A stretch of DNA of 64,000 bases, taken from Dromaius novaehollandiae. Lineage: Eukaryota; Chordata; Aves; Casuariiformes; Dromaiidae. Below, piece after piece: positions 55,501-64,000 of the stretch; position 1 is the first letter of the stretch, and each line of letters starts with the position of its first letter. The DNA lies in the NCBI RefSeq assembly GCF_036370855.1, contig NC_088098.1, positions 134,870,721-134,934,720 on the forward strand. The letters run 5' to 3'. A model generated the notes under the pieces. That model did not search any database and was not told where the DNA came from. It saw nothing but the letters and a program-made list of their open reading frames with translations. The position numbers and the translations under genes were made by a program.

Positions 55501-58500
55501 ATGCAAGAGTCTTATGCAGGAAACGTCGTCAGGAAAGCTACACCGTTAGGAAGTGTGAACATCTTCAAGCTATACAGAGCAGACTTCTAAAGCCTCAACC
55601 ACAGTTAACTTTCAAGTTTGCGAGTTAGAAATTTTGCAATTCCTTGATTATTTTAGACAAATTCTAGAAATCTGTAATGAGACTGAAAAGCATTTACCAT
55701 GCAGGAAGAGGTCGTATTGCAGACACAGCTGAGTAAGCTTTAAACTAGCTTGCTTATGTATTGATAACCTTCTAGTTTCACGGACTTCAGCGTGAACTAG
55801 CTACTTGGCTTCTCAGACAGACTCTTGCCATGAATACATTGCTACAATGATACCGAAACAGCAAGATTACGGGCAGTTAGCTCATGTTTATAATACCCTG
55901 TATTGTTCCTGGGTCCAGAAAACTAATGGTAGATAGATAATAGTAAGCCTTTGACATGCCTAAGAGTGTGGTATTTTTTTTTATTTTTTAGAGTGACAAA
56001 TAAAGTGTGTGTGTATGTCTATATATATGTGCATATCTATATTTATATAAAAGTAAAAAAAAAGATATATGTTATACATATGAATATATATTTTTGCAGG
56101 ATGATACAGTATATGCTAGAGAAGAAATGACCAGCTGCTTCTCATGGAATGAATATATCTAATTGGACATAGAAGTCCTAAACAACAGAGGTTTCCAGAA
56201 GTCCCCAAATATCTTTATGCAATCAATGTAAGCGCTTCCAGTATGATATGAGCTGAAGTACTGCATGTTATAGTTCATTGCAAAGAGATACTTGCAACTA
56301 TAACAGTGGTAAGTGTAATTCCGGTCCCCATTATGGCACACTAGCAGAATGAGGTTAAGTATCTTGCCTATTAAGACAAAGCTCGTACAAGTGAAAGAGA
56401 ATAAAACATCTATTCTTGTACCTAAAGAAGAAAAAATGACAGAGAAGTTCAAGGTCATTTAGAGAGAATTAAACTTAGGCAAACAAAAGATTTTCTGGAA
56501 AGTTGTACAATTTGCCTTTGTTCAAATCAAGCTGTCCAAAAGCGCAAAAATGATCTAGTAATTTAAAAGCAAATCCTGATGACAAAAGTCAAGTTTAGCA
56601 GTATAACATCTTTATTTTATAGAGGCAGGACAGTGAGGACAGAGTGAAGATAGGCACACAAAGACAAAGGAACATCTGTGACAATTCAGTCTAACAAACA
56701 TTCACAAAATCTTTGACAGAAGAAAGGCAACACAGAGCTATAGTATGATAGAAGCAGTATTTTACAGTAGTGGCAAGTCCAGGTGGAATACGTCACTCAT
56801 AATTTTGATGAATTGTCACGTACCAGTTATGTATGCCAGTAGAACATTAAATATTTACTTCATCATAAAATTGATGTAAGCAGAATCACATTCCATTAGA
56901 GCTTTCAACATTTTCATAGGCATTTACACAACTTCTATACAGAAAATTAAGTAGAGAAACAGACTCTACATCACTGAAGAATCTGATTAAGCTGCATATA
57001 TGGCACAGAACAATTTTGCAACATTAGACCATTGCCAAGACAACTTGCACAGAATAACATGTAGAGCTGGGCAGGAAACATTTTAGGATAATAGGGAGTA
57101 GGATAAGCAAAGAGAAAGAGAAATGCATGCCAAAAGAGCAGATAGCTTGGTGTTGAGGGCACTGTCATTCTTCCATTTCACAAGAAGAAGTGGTTATTCT
57201 TCTATGGAGCTGTTCTCTTTCAAAGGAGCTGTTCCACTTTGTGGAAATATTTAAGTATATTAACTGCAGCAAGGACTTAAATCTAATTGCCTCAAAGTTC
57301 ATTGAGGGCCTTAGTCACTAGACTACACTCAGCATTTCTGAGGTCCTTCCATTATTTCAACAAGATGAAACAGCTTCAAGGGAAGATATTGAGGGAAATA
57401 GAGAGTGTGCTTCAGAACAACCTGCAACTTCTGATTCAGGGCATTCACTGGTTAGATCTAAGATCTTCGTTCATATCTCTGGTTTATATAACAAAGAACA
57501 AAGGCCCTGAACTTGAGTTCTTCAGGTTCTAAGAAATAACACTGAACCCAGAATACTTGCTATTGTATGGTGAATACCTCTCTCGTTTTGACTGATAATT
57601 CCATCCTGGAGCAGAAGAACCTTCCCAATAAAAGGTTAGTTCATAATATCAGTCTGTTGCTTTGAAATGTTTCAGTTTTGATAATTTGGAATTTTAAGTG
57701 AAAAAAATACTTGGTCAAAAAATTCCCAACCAGCTCTAATAACATATGTTATTAGTTCAGTTCAGAGTTAATATAACATTGCGTGACCCTTTGTAATGAC
57801 CGCATAATAGAAGGAAGTATATTGCTGAATTATATAGAAAGCAAAGCAAACTTTCAATTGGCTTATATTATACACAAGATAATGAGATTCAGATATGTAG
57901 GACAACAAAATAAGTAAAAGGGTTCAATAGTGGAAACAGAGTACCTTTTTTAGTCACACAAAAGTAAGTCACAATATAAGTATCATCTTTTTACATAAAT
58001 GACCAGATCCCCAAAGCAACTGCCATAAAAATAGAGGCAGGTGGGGCTACTGAAGGATATAAGGGGAAGTCTACTGAATCAGAAGAGGCAACAGTGCTTT
58101 GGAATAAACATCTTCTGTTATTGACACAGGTATACAACCTGAATACAAGCTGAATTTACAAGCTGTTGGGCTCCTCTCCCCCCTTCCCCCGCCTTTTTTT
58201 TTTTTTTTTTTTTTTTGAAAAAAACCACGCAACTCACAGGTTGCTCATGTGAAAATACATTAAGTTAACAAACCATTGCAACAGTTCTTTAGATAGCATG
58301 GTTTTACCACATTTTCAGAGAGCAGTGTTTCACAGTGGTATGAAGTATAGTTGTCTCATGAGAATACACACAGTCCATTCCTCCCACCAATCCTTTGAAA
58401 CTCCATTTACTTATTTTTATTGGGTGTGCTTTATTGTAATTGAACAAAGTAGAAGATTAAGATTATTATTTTAGAGCTGAATAGTTCTCATAGCAACAAA

Positions 58501-60355
58501 ATTAAGGTATTTCCCTTTAAGTCCTGCAAAGCTATATATATGCCGTCATTCTATTAGCATAATTATAGTTAATTGTTTTACGTTATATAATGGAGTCATG
58601 TGGTGCTTTTAATCTTTTAAAATCAGTATACACCATTAAGATATTGCTTAGTCCATTATCCCATAGAATGTACTCATTTCCTTCTGTGGTGCATGAGCAA
58701 AAAGAGAGCAGCAGTCCCCATTGTAGGGCGAGTATTACATTCTTCATTTATACAGTCCTATTTTATATATGGAAACATGCAGTTTGACAATTTTTTTCCA
58801 TTTGTCTGACACTTCAGGCTTCTGGAATCCACAGATGAAGCTTATGGCCTTGCTATCCATACTATATGCACACAGGTACTTTCTATTATCTTTAACCAGA
58901 GATAGATAATGGAAAAAAAATCAGGAAAGACCAGACAAAAGTATATAATTTTAATGCACTTGTTGCAATAGTGTAATGAAGTATTTCTTGTCCCTCAAAA
59001 GGGGACAGAAATCATGCAATGCTATTTCAGTATAGTCACAAGGAACAATTAAGCAGGTATAGACAATCACAAATTTCAAAAAAGAGTTAGGAAATATTCT
59101 TTTCAAAATGAACAGCCTAAGGGGAAAAAAAAGCTTTTTCTTTGCAATTTCTTCCTCTCAACGATCCCTTTTTTCCTGCTACCTTCTACACATCTGTGTA
59201 AATAACAACTCACCAGGTATCAAAGGTGGTTTGTCTCTTTGAGTGGTTTGCCACCATGCTGGTGTCTGCTGGTAACACAGGGGCTCTGTTTGACACATTG
59301 TTTTCTAGGTATGTACTCTCTGGACGTGGAGATGGAACTGAACAGAGAAATAGCAAACAATGTATACTGAACTTCAGCAAAAGTCACATCCTTCAATTGT
59401 CTGTTTCCTCTTTACTTCTTTTATAGAAGATGGAAGACACTTGTACTTTATATACAATTAGAAGAAATCAGTGTACATTTTCACAGGTTGGAAACCAAGT
59501 TTTCTGTGACATTGTCAAGATAATGTTACTATAGTATATTATCATCATCAGAACTTGGGCAAAACATTCTTGGATTTTGAGACCATATCTATCTACAGGG
59601 AGCTGCAAGGGCAAATGATATTTAAAAACAGGAAGTGGAACAGAAGGTTGAAATACTGTCATTAAAGACATTAATTACTACAGTTTATCTTCACTTAGGC
59701 TTTTAAAAACACTTGGCCTGAAAAATTTTAATATGGACTTTAATGCAACTACTCCATATAAATGAAAGGATCACAATCAGATGCTATGTTTTGTTTAATA
59801 ACAGGCCTATCGTACTCAACTCAGATATTCTATTGTAGATTTTTCAAAATAGGTTATACATACTTAAAAATAAATTTGTTTTCAAAACTATGAGACCCAC
59901 CAGGAACATCCGTATTGGATTAAAAACAAATCAGATGCTAGTTGCACCATTACTGCAGCATCATGCAGTACTAACCATCAAAATGGAATCTGAAGACAGA
60001 ACAGGGGACTGTAACAAGTTTTTGTTTAAGCTGTACCACACAAACACAGCCTAATAATCCTTGTAATACTTAGAAGTCAATATTTAAGAACTGAGCAAAT
60101 ATGAATTTACTTTTTTCATAATAACTTTTTTTGTCAATAGGTTTATTATCAATGTACTATTTAAATACAGCACTGCTTTTCCAATGAAATAATTAAATCT
60201 GTGAACTAAAATATATTTGTTTCATAGATAAAATTAAACATGAAGGAATATCTAGTTTGTAATAAGTTACTGAATTCAATCCCAGACCTAGAGTTTCCTT
60301 AGCACATGATGTACGGAAAGTCATTCTTCCTTGGAATCTCATTTCATTATGTATA

Positions 60356-60386
<31 letters not shown>

Positions 60387-61985
60387 TAAAAAATCCATGT
60401 CCAATTATAGGAATGTTTCAAGGATTAATAAAAGCAGTTCAGGGTTGAGGATCCTTGAGGATTCTCTGTTCTGTGTGCTCCAAAACCTTAGTAAACTCAA
60501 AAGCATTGCCCAAAATAGTACAAGCTTTAATATGGCTCACAAGTTTTAATATTGCAACAGGATACTTACAAGGACTGGCAGATTTTAACATGCCTAAATC
60601 AGGTCATCAGCCAACTGATGAACCCAAAGAGGATCAGTGGGAGATTGGTGACTCTACTTAAGGTTATTAGGTGACTCATAATCAAATTTTAGCTCATTGG
60701 GAGTTTTTAATGATCAGCGGAGTCTCACAAGCCTCCTAACACTTGCAGGACAGTAATTAGCTTCTTATCATCGTCCTCCTTTTCAAAAGGATTACCCAGG
60801 TTTAGCTGTGAGGCAGCTGCTCAGAAATCACCATCTTTTCTATATAAATTGCCATCTTTTGTTTAGAGGTCATTGTTCATCTTTGTTGCATTAGAACAGT
60901 GCATGTTTGTGTGTGTGTGTGTCTGTGTGCATATGTATTTTTTTGCAGTACCCACTCCTGTTCTATTATTTATTCTGAACTAGATTTACATAAATGTGTT
61001 TTATTTGTGGTAGGAAATTCTGATTTTAGTAAATCTGAACAAAAGATATGAATATAGGACTCTACTGGTGAAAAGCAAGAACTGCATTTCCATGTACCTT
61101 CTACATTATCTGAAATAGATCAATAAGTATGTTAATTTGTTACAGGTACAAAGGTGTTTAGATATAATGTTGATAAGAATTTAAGAGAGGAACTGATGTT
61201 TAAAAACACTGATAAACTGTTTACTTTGGTGATTTTCATTTATCTTCATTAACTCCCTGATAAAGCTACCTTGTGTTTTACAAAGTACTGCACTGGATAT
61301 ACTTTTCAATCAAAGTGAGTTATCATTTGCAAATAGATAATATAATGATATTAATACAGTTGCTATGTATTACCTAGCAGGTCAGCCCAGTCTCTGTTTC
61401 TTCCTATAAACTTTTTTAGTTGTTCGTGTTAGTTTGCAGTACCCATTTCCACTATTTCAGTTATATTCTATGTTAAAACTCATTTAATTTTGAAAGGTCC
61501 ATCATAAAATTACCTCTGTAAAAGCTGCCGACTCTTCTTGGAACAGGGTCATTATAGAGAATTCTATTTTCTTTAGTAGATGCTCCATCTTCTGTGTGTG
61601 GATCATGATATGTTCCACCCTAAACAGAAAAACAGTCAACTATTTAAAATTAAAGAACATAAACTGATCTGCACTGTTTTTAACCAACGTACATAAGCAA
61701 GAAATCCCAAACTCAACTACACACAATTTTCCTGTCATGTAATTAACAACTGCCATTATCAAACCACAGATTATGGAATTAATAATTATTTGTTTTTGCT
61801 TTTTTCTTCCAGAAGGACAAAAATGGCATTAATAAAATTTTGCCCCTTAGTTGTAATTTTAAAGACTTTAGCATGATTCCGACCTCAGATTTTTGCCGTG
61901 AATGAAATGCAGTTGTAACATCTCTGGAGGAATCTTTTCCTGGAGGTCTTGTTAAATTCATTTCTGATGGGATCTGGTCATTCTG
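43206..61985 (-). CDS. CDKL5: CDKL5, C-terminal six coding exons (gene continues past right edge)
   Basis: Exons in transcript order are 61982-61884, 61619-61514, 59337-59214, 51191-51089, 45032-44913 and 43592-43206 (stop). They join in frame to 939 bp, about 312 residues, all with GT-AG introns. CDKL5 is a CMGC serine/threonine kinase of neurons, acting at the nucleus, cilium and synapse; it phosphorylates microtubule-associated partners. The window holds only the long non-catalytic tail; the N-terminal kinase domain (about residues 1-300) lies beyond 64000. Identification rests on [42 protein letters not shown] with a six-lysine tract, [14 protein letters not shown] and the C-terminus [14 protein letters not shown]. 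This C-terminus belongs to the 960-residue brain isoform of mammals. No frame disruption is seen. Confidence 0.97.
44913..45032 (-). CDS. CDKL5: CDKL5 coding exon, fifth in window
   Basis: This 120-bp phase-0 exon of 40 codons begins [17 protein letters not shown] and ends TEIQPH. Acceptor TTGTTGCAG, donor GTAAGT. It corresponds to the human segment containing DLLTLQKSIH. The opening ATG is internal, not a start codon. Confidence 0.95.
48224..48247. repeat. A-rich (AAAAC)n simple repeat
   Basis: Seven A residues followed by about three AAAAC units. Low-complexity DNA inside a CDKL5 intron. Confidence 0.85.
49736..49760. repeat. (AAAAC)n microsatellite
   Basis: Five near-perfect AAAAC units inside a CDKL5 intron. 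Confidence 0.9.
51089..51191 (-). CDS. CDKL5: CDKL5 coding exon, fourth in window (lysine tract)
   Basis: This 103-bp exon begins with the last base of a split codon. It encodes [19 protein letters not shown], then GFFRAI and six consecutive lysines ending KSQT. Donor GTAAGT, acceptor TGTTTAG. The basic run may contribute to nuclear localisation; that is inference. It has one extra asparagine relative to the human segment as I know it. Confidence 0.96.
52265..52515 (+). mobile_element. CR1-like LINE 3' end fragment (old)
   Basis: The motif order matches the 3' end of sauropsid CR1 elements. It reads AATTGCCAGAACAAACTCCT and then a GGGGAAACAGTGGA block. Next come CCTCCCATCTCTGA, TTTCAAAGCAAGACTGGA and a later block with GAAGTCACACTGGGTGATTT. 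The end resembles GGTCCCTTTTAGCCTTAAG. Many substitutions indicate an old copy, closer in style to non-avian CR1 subfamilies than to young chicken CR1. It lies antisense to CDKL5. Judged by eye; subfamily not assigned. Confidence 0.75.
55190..55233. repeat. (TA)n(CA)n compound microsatellite
   Basis: About seven TA units followed by CA units and mixed TACACA steps, in a CDKL5 intron. Confidence 0.9.
56004..56093. repeat. (GT)n and AT-rich compound simple repeat
   Basis: A short GT run followed by imperfect TATA/ATGTGCATAT steps and an A9 run, in a CDKL5 intron. Confidence 0.8.
57736..57755. repeat. Perfect 20-bp palindrome
   Basis: The sequence CTAATAACAT followed by ATGTTATTAG is its own reverse complement with no spacer. 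It lies in a CDKL5 intron in AT-rich DNA. Confidence 0.9.
58194..58216. repeat. Poly(T) tract, 23 bp, after a C-rich run
   Basis: A pyrimidine stretch (CTCCTCTCCCCCCTTCCCCC) precedes a GCC and 23 consecutive T. On the CDKL5 sense strand this is a poly(A)/purine tract. No retroelement body was recognised next to it. Confidence 0.9.
59214..59337 (-). CDS. CDKL5: CDKL5 coding exon, third in window
   Basis: This 124-bp exon starts and ends in split codons. It encodes [18 protein letters not shown] at its start and [12 protein letters not shown] at its end, 42 residues in total, the same length as the human segment. Acceptor TCTGTTCAG, donor GTGAGT. The ends are conserved and the middle is diverged. 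Confidence 0.96.
60358..60393. repeat. A(n)(TA)n microsatellite
   Basis: About eleven A residues, roughly ten TA units, and a short A run. Confidence 0.9.
60904..60929. repeat. (GT)n microsatellite
   Basis: About twelve GT-type dinucleotides with small interruptions, in a CDKL5 intron. Confidence 0.85.
61514..61619 (-). CDS. CDKL5: CDKL5 coding exon, second in window
   Basis: This 106-bp exon starts at phase 0 and leaves one base. It encodes [19 protein letters not shown], then [16 protein letters not shown]. Acceptor TCTGTTTAG, donor GTAATT. It is one of the best-conserved parts of the CDKL5 tail. Confidence 0.97.
61620..61883 (-). other. CDKL5: CDKL5 intron (264 bp)
   Basis: A short intron with the non-consensus donor GTCGGA and acceptor TCTGTTTAG. 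Confidence 0.88.
61884..61985 (-). CDS. CDKL5: CDKL5 coding exon, first in window, with tandem acceptor
   Basis: This phase-0 exon encodes [20 protein letters not shown], then [13 protein letters not shown]. It is 99 bp if the AG at 61983-61984 is used, or 102 bp with an added glutamine if the preceding TAG is used (exon start 61985). It aligns to the human segment containing PPEM and FHTRQKSE. The donor GAG|GTCGGA is weak but is fixed by the continuation into GGTYHDPH. Confidence 0.9.
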
Positions 61986-64000
61986 CTAATAGCAAATTTT
62001 AAAAAGTAAAAAGGAAATGCATATAATCTGTGATAAATGCAACATTATAGCACTATCTCTTATCAGCTGTTATACAGTAGCACCTAGAAGTACCAACAGT
62101 CAAAAAGTCTACTGCATAAAAAATAAGAGGTAGTTTCTGAACTTAAAAATTTGTAAGCTAAATAGTTAAGTCAGACAGGATAGAAAAAAGATACCACCAT
62201 CTCTATTTTACAGAATAAAGTACTTTCTGGAAAGTACTTTAAGCAAGAACTTATGCATGTCCTTAGAAACAGATATGCACGTAATTTGCTGCCAAATATG
62301 ATTTAGCCCTAATCTTAAATGAACCAGATGCTACAATTATTTCTGCAATCAGGACCAGATAAAATTAAATGATCTCTCCAAGACCACACAGGAAATTATA
62401 CTGAAACCCATAAATAAATCTAGAATGTCCAAAACGGACAAAAGGTTAAAAACCCAAAGGATTCTGATTTCAATTCACTGTATGAGTGATTTGCAAAATC
62501 TATTTTGCCTTTTATTAATAATGACCTGTCCTCACTGCACAGATAAAACAAACCTTGAAACTGTGCCATGATGAGAAATGCAGCTAAAATCAATGCTTTA
62601 AATTGCATTTTGGTTCTAAAATTTACAAGAGGCTGAAACATTTGATTAAATTACTACTTGTGTAACATACCTCTTATTTGTCACCAGTTAAGCTACAAAT
62701 AAGAGACTGTAATAGCAACTTGTACTTGATTTTCTTCTGCTTGACCCCTTTTGTGTACATTAACCTGAAAATTAAAAAGAATCTCCCCCGCAAAGCATTT
62801 TACTGAGACATGTAAAGCACAAAAGCTAACACTGAACATCTTTTTTTAAAAATCTCTTTCAAAGATTTAAAGCCAGGAAAACAAAGAATGTTTTTTCTTT
62901 AAACTTCATAAAATGTGAAGGGAGAGGGAGAAAAGCAGCAGTGAGAGAGAGAGAGAAAGGGAGAGAAGGGGACAGAGGGAGAGAAGGGGGGAGAGAGAGA
63001 GAGAAGCAGAAGGGAGAGGAAGTGAGAGAAGGATGGAAGGATGGAGGGATAGAAACCAGTAGAACTGAAGGGAAAAAATTAATAGGAATATAATAAAGAA
63101 ACATGGAGAACAATTCTGTTATTCTTGAACTTTTGAGTTCAGTAATGTCGAGGGAAATGAAATTTTCTTAGTTCTGATATAGAACATGTTAAAAAAACAA
63201 ATGGGATAGGAGAAAACCCAAGAATTATTTCTTCGTGAAAATGCCTTTATGAGGCTCAATAAGGCAACTGTTAATTTAATTCTAATTTGTTTTTGAAACT
63301 TACGAAAACAAAGAAAAAATAGCTGAACAGCACTACAGAACAGTATTTTTTCTTTCAGACTTCAGTTGAAATATACATTTGAAAGTAAATTTAAAATTAT
63401 TTAAAATTAAATCATTTAACTGAAGACTTAAGTTTAAAGATGTTGACCATAAGAGATAAAGACACGTACTTTACAAATAATTAGAAGCAACTGATTGAAA
63501 CACGCATTCCAAAGCAAACCAAAATGAACAAAATCATAAGCAATGAGTGGTACATCAATTTTTCTAATTAAAATAGACGTTTGTCAACCAACTGTCAAAG
63601 AGAAAGAATGATTTGCTAAGAACACTGTCTCTACATAATATGAAGTAAAATTAAAATTGCTTATCAAATTAACATTCTCTACATATTGCAGAAAAAAATC
63701 CTAATACACTGAAGAGTACAAGGTAGTGTGAGCTTTTATTATCAAAACTCAAATGCTGGTGTTACTGCCCTTTTACAGTAATATTTTCAAGAATAAGTAA
63801 CACATAGCTCAACTGAAATGTATGAGAGAGAAAATGACTACACAAAAAAGAAATAAAACCTCGTTTTGAAATGGAGCTGCTATAATGCCTTTTAAATGGT
63901 TATTCTCTTTTAAATTAGACTGTATTTCTCCTATTTTGATGAGATTTTTCTCCCTATAATGAAAATAGATAAGCCTGAATGGAGGAGATATAGTAAGTAC
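61986..64000 (-). other. CDKL5: CDKL5 intron, open at right edge
   Basis: The preceding human segment (ending LQLLSPQ) was sought and not found, so the next upstream exon lies beyond the window. The stretch is AT-rich apart from the purine tract at 62917-63052. Confidence 0.75.
62917..63052. repeat. GA-rich purine tract, about 135 bp
   Basis: Almost pure purine on the + strand, built of GAGA, GGGAGA and GGATGGAA steps with a few C/T interruptions. On the CDKL5 sense strand it is a long CT-rich pyrimidine run within an intron. Such tracts can form triplex DNA and are prone to length change. Confidence 0.9.

Larger units (their letters stand above)
51192..59213 (-). other. CDKL5: CDKL5 intron (8.0 kb)
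   Basis: The largest CDKL5 intron in the window. It holds a CR1-like LINE tail (52265-52515), TA/CA and GT/TA microsatellites (55190-55233, 56004-56093), a 20-bp perfect palindrome (57736-57755) and a 23-bp poly(T) tract (58194-58216). No extra exon recognised. Confidence 0.8.
59338..61513 (-). other. CDKL5: CDKL5 intron (2.2 kb)
   Basis: AT-rich. Contains an A/TA repeat (60358-60393) and a GT repeat (60904-60929). Nothing else recognised. Confidence 0.85.

Noticed and set aside
62859-63113. 84-codon open frame on the - strand rich in Ser, Pro, Leu and Phe
   Set aside because: It is the translation of the CT-rich strand of the simple purine tract.
63870-63960. Possible further CDKL5 exon near the right edge on the - strand (open frame after a TATAG)
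   Set aside because: The reading has no similarity to the CDKL5 segment expected before NDQIPSEM, and the acceptor context is poor.

Overview
This is a vertebrate nuclear genome window, most likely from a bird (sauropsid). The genes are multi-exon with GT-AG introns. A eukaryotic Pol III tRNA gene is present. Interspersed repeats are very sparse: one old CR1-like LINE tail and one old MIR-like SINE were recognised. There is no bacterial-type gene organisation, and almost all open frames are intronic or intergenic noise. The bird assignment is an inference; a turtle or crocodilian is not excluded.

Two protein genes can be read with confidence, and they converge. (1) RS1 (retinoschisin) is on the + strand with all six coding exons between 14664 and 31188. 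The exon coding lengths are 52, 26, 106, 142, 196 and 153 bp, giving 224 codons plus stop, the length I recall for human RS1. All ten cysteines of the family are present. A poly(A) signal lies at 31782. (2) CDKL5 (a brain serine/threonine kinase) is on the - strand. Only its last six coding exons are in the window (about 61982 down to the stop at 43206). They are followed by a probable 3' UTR of about 6.8 kb that ends near 36400. The kinase domain lies beyond the right edge. The adjacent convergent CDKL5/RS1 order is the arrangement known in mammals (human Xp22.13).

Layout: 1-8150, AT-rich intergenic DNA with nothing I can identify. 8150-9000, a CpG-rich patch holding a tRNA-Val(TAC) gene at 8373-8445. 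9000-14560, intergenic DNA with an AT microsatellite, a 32-bp near-palindrome and an exact 40-bp tandem duplication. 14664-31805, RS1 with a 9.1-kb first intron. 31810-36390, the RS1/CDKL5 intergenic gap with a MIR-like fragment. 36400-43205, the probable CDKL5 3' UTR. 43206-64000, CDKL5 exons and introns with a CR1-like fragment and several simple repeats.

The genes do not form an operon or pathway. RS1 encodes a secreted retinal adhesion protein and CDKL5 a neuronal kinase; they are linked by conserved synteny. I found no novel multi-gene system. The points most worth a second look are a NAGNAG tandem acceptor and a non-consensus donor on the same CDKL5 exon, the tRNA/CpG island beside RS1, and several precise inverted or tandem repeats.
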